A DNA stretch of 64,000 nucleotides from Aphanomyces cochlioides (taxonomy: Eukaryota; Oomycota; Saprolegniomycetes; Saprolegniales; Verrucalvaceae), in contig JAHQRK010000007.1 of assembly GCA_019828595.1 (NCBI GenBank), positions 2,356,001 through 2,420,000 of the forward strand, given 5' to 3'. Each line of letters begins with the position of its first letter. Within the stretch, counting starts at the first letter, position 1. Below the pieces are notes generated by a model, which saw only the letters and a program-made list of their open reading frames with translations, did not search any database and was not told where the DNA came from. This document shows positions 1 to 8,971 of the stretch, piece by piece. Made by a program: the position numbers and the translations under genes.

Positions 1-3000
1 TTTTATTTTCAACTTGTCGGCTCGTCCATTTTTGTCGGCTTGGCTGCGATCGTGGCGCTTGTTGTGCTGCGAACTTACGTTGCGATGGTGGCTGCAAATG
101 TCCGAGCAAAGACAACAAGTTTGAGCTCCCAGCGCTTGGCTTCCATCTCGGAACTCTTTGCCACGATTCAAACGATTAAAATGGCCGCGTTGGAGGAAAA
201 GTTCTTGACTGCGGTCGATCGTCTCCGAGACATTGAAGTCGACTCGATGTGGCAATTTTCTTGCTACATCACAGCGTGGACAGTGCTCATGCAATGCACA
301 CCCATCGTCGGTTTACTTGTTGTCATTTTGACGGGCACAACTTGGCTAGACGAAACTCTCTCCGTCGTGACGATTTTCACGGCATTGGCACTGCTCGACA
401 TCTTGCGAGCGTCCATCATTGACGGCGCGACCGCCATCAAGTTGACATTTAAAGCTCTTGGTTGTATTCATACCCTGGAACGCGTTCTTGTTGTTGAAAA
501 AGCCGCGTCTCCTTTGGCACAATCTGATGCGCTGACGATTTCCAATGAACCCAAGAATTCTCACGTCGCTATCTCGATTGAGAATGCAACCTTTGGATGG
601 ACAGCAGACCAACCGCTCTTTCAAGATCTTGAAGTAGAAATTTACCGCGGTGAATTCGTTGTCCTGTATGGCAGCGACGGACAAGGCAAGTCTTCCTTGT
701 GCTCCTTTCTCTTGAATGAAACGTTGAAAACCCGAGGAACCGTCCAAGTTGCCGGGCGTGTGGCCTACGTGGCGCAGGCGCCGTGGGTCCAACAAGCTTC
801 GATTCGCGACAATATTTTGTTTGGCCAGCCGTACGACCGCTTGAAATACCAACGGGTCGTCGATGCCTGCGGATTGACGCAAGAGGTTGCCTTGTTTCCA
901 TCGGGCGATCGGGCTGAAATTGGCTCCAATGGTGTGTCGTTGACCCCTGACCAAATAACACGATTGAGCTTGGCTCGCGCGGGCTACAGTGATGCGGACA
1001 TTTACATTTTGGACTCTCCACTTGCTTCGATTGACCCGACCAAAGTCGACGCCATTTTCAAAAGTTATTTCCTCGACCTGCTCAAGCAAAAGACCATCGT
1101 GCTCGTCAGCAACGAAGACAAAATTGTCACCTCGGAAGATGTCAACCGCACATTCCTCGTTCAAGATGGCACGCTCGTTGAAACCACGTATGATACATTG
1201 ACTGACGTCGCTAGCACTTCTTTGACGTCGACGGTTGAGCGCCGCACATCGTCGTCTGCATCGTCGACAACGCCTAGCTCAACTACTTCTTCGTTTTTCG
1301 GGGCGTTGGGCTTTACGCCTCGAGCGTTGGATGGCTTCAACGATGAAGCGGTGGAAGCATATACTGGTAGATGGAGTGCCCTCTCGGCAACGTTTGCCTA
1401 TGGCAAAGCGTTTGGCGGCCATACCGTCATCGTGATTGTCTTGTTTGCCTCGGTCGCGGTGCAAGTTGCCAAATTGTACACGGACATCTGGCTGAGTGAA
1501 TGGGATGCCGAAGCGGAAACACCCCAGAACCTTGCAAGCTATTCATGGATCATCTTTTGGCGATGCTTCGTCCTCGCACTGCATTCTGTGCTGGTCTTGT
1601 CGTACGGCTCAAGTGCATCCCAATTTTTATTCCGCACCGCACTGGAAACTCTTGTCCGAGCTCCCATGCGCTACTTTGACGCGACGCCAGTGGATCACAT
1701 CCTATCGCGGTTTCGGGACGACATTGCGGCTTGTGATTTGATTCTCCCCGCGGCGTTTGCGAGACTTTTACTCGAAACATCGTCGTTGGGTCTTTCAGTC
1801 GTCGTCTTGTTTGTCTTTTCTGGATGGCTCAGTTGGGCGATTGGGATTCCTTTGCTCGTGTTGTATATACAATTTGTGCCGTCGCTGTTTGTCGCTCCAA
1901 CTTTGACTCGCATGCAATCGACGACTCAGACCGCGTTGAGCCAATTGACCCGTGAAGCCACACAAGGTTCTGTGACTATCCGTGCCTTTGGATCGCCGTC
2001 GATCAACCATATTCGCCATTCCCATCGATCGTTGCTGGATCGATCGTGTTCGGCCAAAGTCATCTCGTCGGGCGTCAACCAATTCGTCCAACTGCGTGTC
2101 CAGCTCATGGGTCATACGATGGTCTTTGTCTTCTTGCTCGCGGCAATGAGTCAGCACGAATCCATCGGAGCTGGCTTGATGGGCCTGCTGATCTCGTACG
2201 CCTTGACCATCCCAACGCTTCTTGCCACACTGCCGACGGTTTGGTCGCGATTCAACTCACAATTGCATTCGTCGGATCGGTTGCTTGAGTTGACTCATGT
2301 CGAAAGTGAAGGCGGTCGTGGGTTCTCCACGTACGAGTCCTGGCCGACTGAAGGCCGTATTTGGTTTCAAAATGTCAGCTTTCGATATACCCGTCATGAG
2401 CCTTTGGCATTGCGGAACATTACCTTCAACATTCGTGGTGCCGAGAAGATCGCGCTCGTTGGGGCGCGAGGAGCTGGCAAATCTACCGTGGCCATGGCTC
2501 TGTTTCGTATCAATGAGCTCGCATCGGGGTCGATCAAGATTGACGGCATCAACATTGCGACTTTGGGACTCAAAGCTCTACGCAGCAACTTGGCGTTTGT
2601 TCCACAAGTTCCTGTCTTGTTTCGCGGCACAGTGAGGCATTACTTGGATCCCCTTGATGAGTACAAAGACGATGAGATTTGGACGGCGCTTCGAAAACTT
2701 CAAGTGGACAGCCTTGTCAGCCGTATGGAGCATAAGTTACTTGAGCTTGTTGAAGACGTCGAAGGTACTTTCAACGCCAGTGAGCGATTGAAGCTATTTC
2801 TGGCGGGGGCTCTTTTGCGCGAGGCAAAGATTGTCGTGCTTGATGAAGTCACGACAGGGTTGGACGATCAAGCCGACCAATTCTTGCTGCGCATTGTTCG
2901 TGACGAATTCGCTTCGTCCACAGTATTGACCATCGCCCATCGCTTGGACACGGTGCTTGATTGCGACAGAATCATTGTCCTCGATCGCGGTGAGCTCGTC

Positions 3001-3081
3001 CAAATTGAAACCCCGCAAGTTTTGCTCGCCCAGAGAAGCGGTGTCTTCTTTGATCTTGTCACTCGTGAAGCTAGCCCATAG
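1..3081 (+). CDS. ABC transporter, ABCC/MRP type (5' partial)
   Basis: The frame is open from base 1, so only the last ~1026 residues are present. Order: end of transmembrane domain 1, nucleotide-binding domain 1 (NBD1), a Ser/Thr-rich linker, transmembrane domain 2, NBD2. NBD1 has Walker A GSDGQGKSS, the MRP-like AQAPWVQQASIRDNILFG stretch and Walker B IYILDSP. NBD2 has Walker A GARGAGKST, PQVPVLFRGT, VVLDE and an H-loop IAHRLD. The layout matches full-length ABCC exporters of the plasma or vacuolar membrane that pump conjugates or drugs. Oddities: the LSGGQ signatures are missing (VSLTPDQ in NBD1, NASE in NBD2) and the NBD1 H-loop His is replaced (VSNED). ATPase activity may be altered, or this is a specialised paralog. 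Family is certain, substrate unknown. Confidence 0.9.
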   Translation, partial: FYFQLVGSSIFVGLAAIVALVVLRTYVAMVAANVRAKTTSLSSQRLASISELFATIQTIKMAALEEKFLTAVDRLRDIEVDSMWQFSCYITAWTVLMQCTPIVGLLVVILTGTTWLDETLSVVTIFTALALLDILRASIIDGATAIKLTFKALGCIHTLERVLVVEKAASPLAQSDALTISNEPKNSHVAISIENATFGWTADQPLFQDLEVEIYRGEFVVLYGSDGQGKSSLCSFLLNETLKTRGTVQVAGRVAYVAQAPWVQQASIRDNILFGQPYDRLKYQRVVDACGLTQEVALFPSGDRAEIGSNGVSLTPDQITRLSLARAGYSDADIYILDSPLASIDPTKVDAIFKSYFLDLLKQKTIVLVSNEDKIVTSEDVNRTFLVQDGTLVETTYDTLTDVASTSLTSTVERRTSSSASSTTPSSTTSSFFGALGFTPRALDGFNDEAVEAYTGRWSALSATFAYGKAFGGHTVIVIVLFASVAVQVAKLYTDIWLSEWDAEAETPQNLASYSWIIFWRCFVLALHSVLVLSYGSSASQFLFRTALETLVRAPMRYFDATPVDHILSRFRDDIAACDLILPAAFARLLLETSSLGLSVVVLFVFSGWLSWAIGIPLLVLYIQFVPSLFVAPTLTRMQSTTQTALSQLTREATQGSVTIRAFGSPSINHIRHSHRSLLDRSCSAKVISSGVNQFVQLRVQLMGHTMVFVFLLAAMSQHESIGAGLMGLLISYALTIPTLLATLPTVWSRFNSQLHSSDRLLELTHVESEGGRGFSTYESWPTEGRIWFQNVSFRYTRHEPLALRNITFNIRGAEKIALVGARGAGKSTVAMALFRINELASGSIKIDGINIATLGLKALRSNLAFVPQVPVLFRGTVRHYLDPLDEYKDDEIWTALRKLQVDSLVSRMEHKLLELVEDVEGTFNASERLKLFLAGALLREAKIVVLDEVTTGLDDQADQFLLRIVRDEFASSTVLTIAHRLDTVLDCDRIIVLDRGELVQIETPQVLLAQRSGVFFDLVTREASP

Positions 3082-3579
3082 AGTTGACGATAATTGTGTT
3101 TGTAGTCGTGAGATAAAGGATAACTTGTGTTGCATCTTCTTGTTCTACGTGACTCACGGATCTTACGTTGGGAACTAAAGTCAGCGTTTGGGTCTAAAGT
3201 CCATGTTTTCTCTTGCGAAATCAGTAGATCGACAAGGAGATTGAGTACTTCGAGCTGTTTCGGAAGACAACCAAGTCACCATCAAGTTCTTTGAAGTGCT
3301 GTGAAGAATAGACTACCTCTCCATGCGGGGCGTATGATTTATCTGACAGCCACGCAATTCGTAGAGCTACCATCTTCGAAATGCTTCGAATCCATAGGAA
3401 GAGACTTGACAAGGAAGACCACGGACATGGAGGGAATATCGGTCTATGTCTTACTGACGAGAAGTCATTCCATTCCTTGGGGAGATTTTGGCGCGCGAAC
3501 GGCAGTTGAAGTGTTGAACGTTGAAAAGATCCATCACAATCCAATTTCATCCCAAGTGTGTCAGTCTCACTCGGGGAAG
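3082..3579. other. intergenic
   Basis: No gene is supported. The frame of the next gene is open further upstream (ATG also at 3334), but the coding-like sequence begins around 3580. Confidence 0.4.
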
Positions 3580-4374
3580 ATGGACGAGGTGCTCAAGAAG
3601 ATCGTGGCATGCCGCCAAGCGAGCGTCCAAACGACACATGGACTGTTTGATGAAGTTGATATCGCAGTACGAGAGGCCTCCGTGTTGATGACTGCGATGT
3701 TTCAAAAGCAATTGGATCAGGGCTCCAAGGAAATGCAAGTCGCGATACTTAACAAGTTTGTGCGCTTTGTGTGTTCCAAAGTGGATGTGCGCAACGTGAA
3801 TGGACTCGTCAGCTTGGTCCAAGCGTTTGTGTCGGAAGACGCAGATGCCGTCGAAAACTTCATCCAGCATGGAAAGAACGTTGTCTTGTATGCGAAAGAG
3901 ACATCGGATGCCAAACCATCCCCGATCACTTCCATCGTAGTTCCAGCACACCAAAGTGGGGCCTCTGTTTTAACTGTCGATCCCTCTCCAGACGTGTGTG
4001 CCATTCTGACCGCGGACGAGTCCAGCGCCTCCGTAGAGAGCTCATTGAAGCGCAAAGATTCCGATGTTGATCAAGTGGCGATTCCTCCGTACGCGAAGAA
4101 AATCTGCACTTTGAATACATGGGAGTCGACGGTGGAAGTGGCAACTCAACGAGAGAGGCGAACGTCCGATCGGTTTCCGCTTTCAGACCCTCCTGGAATC
4201 TTCGTGCCAAAGACCAAGCGCGAAGCCATAGAATGGATTGCCGGCCGTCAACGCGGATCCGCCAAGGACAATGCTTGGATTGCATCGCAAGTTCTCGATG
4301 AGTTCGATATGGAGGTCACTTCAGAATACGTTAGAAGAGTGCTTTCCCGCCGCAATAGCATCGTCATTTCTTGA
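3580..4374 (+). CDS. uncharacterised protein, N-terminal domain shared with the gene at 5354
   Basis: 264 residues from the ATG at 3580, chosen because similarity to the paralog at 5354 starts near here; an in-frame ATG at 3334 would add 82 residues. The N-terminal ~110 residues are helical (LNKFVRFVCSKV, then NGLVSLVQAFVSEDADAVENFI) and align with the paralog (LNRFMLYLWDTT, NLDGLAMLAQAFLWNDPATAGSFI). The middle is polar and low-complexity. The C-terminal ~60 residues are a basic helical segment (TKREAIEWIAGRQRGSAKDN, ending VRRVLSRR) that resembles a small DNA-binding fold, though no named family is recognised. Probably a lineage-specific nuclear protein; function unknown. Confidence 0.6.
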   Translation: MDEVLKKIVACRQASVQTTHGLFDEVDIAVREASVLMTAMFQKQLDQGSKEMQVAILNKFVRFVCSKVDVRNVNGLVSLVQAFVSEDADAVENFIQHGKNVVLYAKETSDAKPSPITSIVVPAHQSGASVLTVDPSPDVCAILTADESSASVESSLKRKDSDVDQVAIPPYAKKICTLNTWESTVEVATQRERRTSDRFPLSDPPGIFVPKTKREAIEWIAGRQRGSAKDNAWIASQVLDEFDMEVTSEYVRRVLSRRNSIVIS

Positions 4375-5353
4375 ATGCAATCAAAGTGATACGGATAGTT
4401 TATCCGGAATTCGACCGATTTTCAAAATTTGGCGCCATTTCTCAAAAAAAAAACTTGTGGTCAAGTGAAGCTGCCAGTGAAAGAGCGCCAAACTCGGCGT
4501 GCTAGGAGGTACATGATCGAATGAAATTATGCCTCTGCTGAAAGTGGCGACTTGATCGACAGATACTGCTGAAATTGCTCTGACAAAGTTAAAAAGCGGC
4601 AAGTTTTTCTCCTGACTTGAAAGGAATGATTGGCTTTGACTCATACATGGAGATTCTGAAGATTTAATCGTACTAACTTTGCAGTTTAACGTTACGAGCG
4701 CCAACGAGCCCTCGATCTTGCCCCTGCATTTCAAATGTTCAAGAGGAACACAACGGGAGAATCTTTTATGGCCCAACTGGTGTGGACCTTTGTCGTGGTA
4801 AAGTATTGCAAAGGGACTGCTATTGACGTCACGTACGGGATAGAGCTTGCTTGGTATTATTGCCAAAAGAAGACGACTGTCAGCTCATGATTCCAGTGAC
4901 GTGGGATTTGTCTCGCATTGGGTGAAGACGGATTCATGTTTCGAAATCCTCACGGCGAAGTAATTCACAAGCGAGATACCAAGTTTATTCGTCTGAGAGG
5001 TGATTGCGAATTTGCAGCGAAATGCACTGTTCAGGAGATGTCACCAGTCTGAACATTCAAATCCTGCTTCAAACACGTTATTGGAAAAAAATGAAGCTTA
5101 GCATGCTGTATTTGCCATCGAAATATGTGGCACCAGGTGCTTCTCTCCTGTTTAGAAGGTCTCACATGGCAGCAGATGAAACTTTGCCCACAACATTTGA
5201 GTCATTACGAAAATCATTGAGGATGTTTAGCATTACGGTCTTCTCACCATTTTGAAAGTTGGCACCAATATCGCTATTCCGGATATTGCATGTTCCACTT
5301 GTCAAGGCCAAGTCGCGGCATGTGCACCGGATTGCATTCTTTGGTTTCCCCCA
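4375..5353. other. intergenic between the two paralogs
   Basis: No convincing gene. The longest open frames, on either strand, have no recognisable motif, and the right-hand part runs into the non-ATG 5' extension of the next reading frame. Confidence 0.4.
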
Positions 5354-6331
5354 ATGGAAGGGACTGCCGAGACGATCGCTGTGTGCCGTGAGTCTATGAT
5401 GCAGGTATTTGACGTCGTCACGTCCAAAATCCGAGATGCCTTTGCAAATGAGATGCGAACGTCAACTGCAACGAATGATGCGGAAGTGTTGAACCGTTTC
5501 ATGTTGTACTTGTGGGATACGACGACAGTGTCCAACCTGGATGGCTTGGCCATGTTGGCTCAAGCATTTCTATGGAATGATCCAGCAACAGCAGGTAGCT
5601 TTATCGAGCAAGGAACGCCTGTTGTGATCGTAGCCGCGCGTGCTCCCCCGAATTCCGATCAGTCCAAGTCCCGACCTCTTCGAACAATTCATGGCCACAT
5701 GCTACACCAAAACAGTGTCACATCCCACAGCCCAAAGTATTCCCCAACGGCCAGGAGCCTTCTTCAACCCCGTCCGAATCCAGTGTCCGCTCCTCAGAGC
5801 CAATCACCTCGACGAAACAATACCCAAAAGACACAACAGCGATTGCAGCCAATGTTTTCATCATCATCATCATCGATTGCGTCCGTAAGTCCACGATTTG
5901 AGAGCGAAAGTAGCACTCATGGAGGCTTGCTTCCTTCCCTCTCCCATACCTTGCCATTCATCCTCTCATCAACGACCCACCATGTTCACTCTCCGCCACG
6001 ATCCGAGAAAGTCCCCCCATCAGCCTCATTAGACCTTTGCTGTTTTCGCGGATGTCGTCAGCCGGCGATTGTCGGCACAATCAAATGCGCGTTTCACCGC
6101 CACCGATCTCTTTGTTCAGTTGAAGGCTGCTCTCATCAAGCATACGCCCGGCAACTCTGTATCGAACACGGTGGCAAAGATTTATGTGTCGAAAAAGGAT
6201 GCAAATCCAGGCGGCGGGTCGGTCTCACTTGTTCCAAGCACAGTCGCGATCGGCATCCCAAACCAGAAGTGGCTCGAAAACGGCTCAAAGATGACAACGA
6301 TGTGTACGAGCTCCAAAAGTCAGAGCATTGA
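5354..6331 (+). CDS. oomycete Cys/His zinc-finger (WRKY19-like) protein with paralogous N-terminal domain
   Basis: 325 residues from the ATG at 5354. Upstream in-frame codons include no ATG, and a weak initiator-like stretch lies about 20 nt before. Residues ~10-85 match the N-terminal domain of the gene at 3580. The middle is Ser/Pro-rich with a run of Ser. The C-terminal ~80 residues hold three tandem Cys/His units of the form C-x4-C-x11-H-x-H (CCFRGCRQPAIVG, CSVEGCSHQAYARQLCIEHG, CVEKGCKSRRRVGLTCSKH). This repeat is abundant in oomycete proteins, where it is often annotated WRKY19-like zinc finger. A nuclear, nucleic-acid-binding role is likely but not demonstrated. Confidence 0.65.
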   Translation: MEGTAETIAVCRESMMQVFDVVTSKIRDAFANEMRTSTATNDAEVLNRFMLYLWDTTTVSNLDGLAMLAQAFLWNDPATAGSFIEQGTPVVIVAARAPPNSDQSKSRPLRTIHGHMLHQNSVTSHSPKYSPTARSLLQPRPNPVSAPQSQSPRRNNTQKTQQRLQPMFSSSSSSIASVSPRFESESSTHGGLLPSLSHTLPFILSSTTHHVHSPPRSEKVPPSASLDLCCFRGCRQPAIVGTIKCAFHRHRSLCSVEGCSHQAYARQLCIEHGGKDLCVEKGCKSRRRVGLTCSKHSRDRHPKPEVARKRLKDDNDVYELQKSEH

Positions 6332-6677
6332 ACGCTGCCACGTTGATCACACTCATGGTCTATCACAAGGCGCTCTCGTCTCTGACAATTACGCCAATTC
6401 TGCAGATGGCTGTCAACCCTTAGACATTGTCTCCACTCGTCGGAAGAGCAACTTGTCACGATAAGACTAATCAACTCATCCGTGGCATCGCTGACATTTC
6501 GTTGACAGACTTCCAAGAACAGAATGACGGTATCCACAGAAGAACCGTTTGACCGTTTGGGATGTTGCGTCGACCAATCAAATCGCAAGATTTGGAACGC
6601 CGATCGTCCATCAACCAATCAGAATCGAGCATGTATTTTCGGTGCCATGGATTTTTACGTGGCATTCCTGAGATCGA

Positions 6678-6691
6678 TCACTTTTCCATTT
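6678..6691 (+). promoter_or_regulatory. oomycete initiator + flanking promoter element
   Basis: TCACTTTTCCATTT matches the core of the oomycete start-site consensus (TCATTYYNCAWTTT) at 12 of 14 positions and lies 9 nt before the ATG at 6701. This is the reason for choosing that start for the RING gene. Confidence 0.55.
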
Positions 6692-6700
6692 CTGACCGCC

Positions 6701-7516
6701 ATGTCCAATGCTGGCTTTTCCCATGGCGGTACTGGTGGCTTCCCAATACTGCCGCTGCGAGGTTTGCGCCCTGCTGCGATTCAACTGGCGCGACCGCCCA
6801 CGGCCCCAGCGATGGTCTTTGTTCGCTTCAATGAAATGGCATCCCATGAAGAGATGCTCAATCTCATGCTCCACCAAGCGCTCGCATCGGTTCTAGAGGC
6901 AGAAAACGGACTCTCGTCAGCTCTTCATGATCTCTTTATGGCTAGCCTCAATCTTGACCCTTTCAACTTGCCATCGGCGTCTTCGTCGCCTCGAACATCG
7001 ACCGCTTTCCTCACTAAGCTCGAAGATAAATGGTGGTCACAGCTTGCACCCGATGCTTCGTGTAACACGGACTGCTCGATCTGTCTGTCGGATTTTGCCC
7101 CTTCAGACGTTGTTGTGAACCTGCCATGCCATCACACGTTTCACTCTGAATGTGCTCTCCCTTGGCTTCGTGAACACAATATGTGCCCGACCTGCCGATT
7201 TGAGCTTCCAGCTGATAAGCCAGACGAAGTAGACTCCACACCAGATGCACCTGAAGAGCCTCGTGCTGCTGAGCCTGTCGAAACACTGCCGGGCACACCT
7301 GTGGATGACGATCCTCAAGAGGCCCTTTTGGAAGCTGAAGCCACTGCTCTCGTGGCTGATGACGACATGGAAGAGCTCGTGGATGAAATACTCGATGAAA
7401 TGATGGAAATTGAAGCTACAAGTGTGGTCGAACAGGTGCAGGGTCAACGCAGACGCAGCGCTCGGGACTTGGATCGCTTCCTCGATGAAGCTATTGCGAA
7501 GGACTCGGTCGAATAG
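6701..7516 (+). CDS. RING-H2 E3 ubiquitin ligase
   Basis: 271 residues from the ATG at 6701; the frame is open back to an ATG at 6524, but the promoter motif at 6678 favours the downstream start. Order: a Gly/Pro-rich N-terminus, a helical stretch, a C3H2C3 RING-H2 finger near residues 128-170 (CSICLSDF, then LPCHHTFHSECALPWL, then CPTC) and a strongly acidic tail. The finger resembles the RNF115/RNF126 and Arabidopsis RING-H2 class, which recruits E2 enzymes. No membrane segment is seen, so it is probably cytosolic. Substrate unknown. Confidence 0.85.
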   Translation: MSNAGFSHGGTGGFPILPLRGLRPAAIQLARPPTAPAMVFVRFNEMASHEEMLNLMLHQALASVLEAENGLSSALHDLFMASLNLDPFNLPSASSSPRTSTAFLTKLEDKWWSQLAPDASCNTDCSICLSDFAPSDVVVNLPCHHTFHSECALPWLREHNMCPTCRFELPADKPDEVDSTPDAPEEPRAAEPVETLPGTPVDDDPQEALLEAEATALVADDDMEELVDEILDEMMEIEATSVVEQVQGQRRRSARDLDRFLDEAIAKDSVE

Positions 7517-8038
7517 TTGTAGGCACTCCTAACTCGATAAGTGCTATTTATCATGACACTCAACAAGGTTCTCAAACACCCCTCTCACTCAAGGACTATG
7601 CAATCTATTAACCCGTCTTGGCAGTGGATAAGCTTGGAGCTATCCAATCTTGGGGGGAACCACGTGGCTTTTGTGGGACTCATATTACACCCAGAGGATA
7701 CGTCCAAGTCCATCACCGAGTCATTTTTAAGCCACTTTGGTCTAGTTCATGCTTATCTGGTTTGAATGTCATACGTCGTAGAAAACTCTCTATGAGACTG
7801 CGATGTTTTTCTCCCAACTTTCAAGTACGACTTTGCACTTTGCGCGATGCATTCGCAGGAAAAGGCCCTTGAGAACGATTTGTATAGCTGCGTGGGCTCA
7901 AGGATATCGACAGCTCTCAAATGCACCCATCCTTGAGCTCGTGATGACGGGCCTCGCGTTGTTTACTTGGTAAAGCTAGCGCCAATCGCACTTGATTCAC
8001 ACATCGCGTCATACATAATGATGAGGTTGAAAACATAT
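7517..8038. other. intergenic, ending at the 5' LTR
   Basis: No gene seen. The last five bases (CATAT) are the imperfect partner of CAAAT after the 3' LTR at 14333, 4 of 5 matching, so a decayed target-site duplication is possible. Confidence 0.4.
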
Positions 8039-8359
8039 TGATGTGTGCTGTGACGTGGTTAAGCCATGTCCAGCCGCATCATAGGCTCGTCCTTGTGACA
8101 GCCGGTGCTGCCAATCGTGAACCGCAGTTGAAGCGACGAAGGAGTTTCAAGATGAAGAGTCGCCGGTTTCAAGATGAAGGGTCACTCTTGAACCGACGTG
8201 CTCAAGATAGAAGGAAAAGACGTTCAAGTGAAGATTGGATTCAAGTAGTTAGTTCATTATCTGCGGCCTACTGCCCAAGTCAATCAATTGCGTGTTCATG
8301 GGAGGCGGCACTCCCCCATTTGGTTGTTTTTGCGGCGGTGGCTTCGCGGACATACTACA
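8039..8359 (+). repeat. 5' LTR of element 1
   Basis: 321 bp, starting TGATGTGTGC and ending CATACTACA. Nearly identical to 14012-14332. Confidence 0.92.
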
Positions 8360-8374
8360 AAGTTAACTTTAGTT
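8360..8374 (+). other. putative primer-binding region, palindromic
   Basis: Directly after the 5' LTR lies AAGTTAACTTTAGTT rather than a TGG-starting site complementary to a tRNA 3' end. The first ten bases are a palindrome. Element 2 has AAGATATCTTTAGTT at the same place. Confidence 0.5.
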
Positions 8375-8404
8375 GTGTGTACGTGAACACACCGCTTTCC
8401 GGAT

Positions 8405-8971
8405 ATGGATCGCTCAGACGAAGAATCTGTGCATGACGACCATCCGGATACAGGGCCCCCAAGTACCAACCCTCCGGATACGGATACGCCAGAGGCAAGC
8501 CCCGTTGAAGGAGAGCCACAGTTGGAAATTTTACCTGAGATGAACACATCCGGGACTGGATCGCCGAAAGGCAATGACGGTCTGGATGAGGAAGTCTTCT
8601 GGGAAGATGGACAGCGGTATGTGCGAGACAGGCTTGGCAACGTGTACATCGAAGTAGACAGCCCAGAGCGAGAAAGGAATCGGGTTCGACGCGAACGCAG
8701 GGAAGCGAAACACCGTGCGCCAGGCTATGAACCCCCTGAAGGCTCAGACGTGTCGTCAGACAGTCAACTCAGTGAGGATGAACAAGAACGAGACAAAGCA
8801 ATCCGCAAAGAGAGAAAAAGACAGGAAATCAAAGCGACGAAAAAGCGGAAGACAAAGCGGCTGCAAATCGGATGGCAAGACAAATCCGAGAGGAAAGGAA
8901 GAGCACCGCGATCATTGTCTCCAACATCAAGCACCCGCGAATCACAGATTTCGACCGTGAATTCCTTGTAG
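8405..8971 (+). CDS. Gag N-terminal region, element 1
   Basis: ATG at 8405. An acidic, Pro-rich start is followed by a charged, helix-rich basic region (ERERNRVRRERREAKHR). The plausible protein leaves this frame around 8830-8870 and continues in the -1 frame, where the next open frame reads in the same charged style. The stretch ACGAAAAAG at 8837-8845 could allow slippage, but it is not a canonical heptamer. Either a -1 frameshift signal or a one-base mutation explains the overlap. The tail of this frame after ~8870 is probably not translated as Gag. Confidence 0.6.
   Translation: MDRSDEESVHDDHPDTGPPSTNPPDTDTPEASPVEGEPQLEILPEMNTSGTGSPKGNDGLDEEVFWEDGQRYVRDRLGNVYIEVDSPERERNRVRRERREAKHRAPGYEPPEGSDVSSDSQLSEDEQERDKAIRKERKRQEIKATKKRKTKRLQIGWQDKSERKGRAPRSLSPTSSTRESQISTVNSL

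Noticed and set aside
346..1164. 272-codon minus-strand frame opposite the ABC transporter
   Set aside because: The plus strand has clear Walker motifs here; the antisense frame has no family features.
4381..4866. 161-codon minus-strand frame
   Set aside because: No recognisable motif, promoter or splice context; likely chance.
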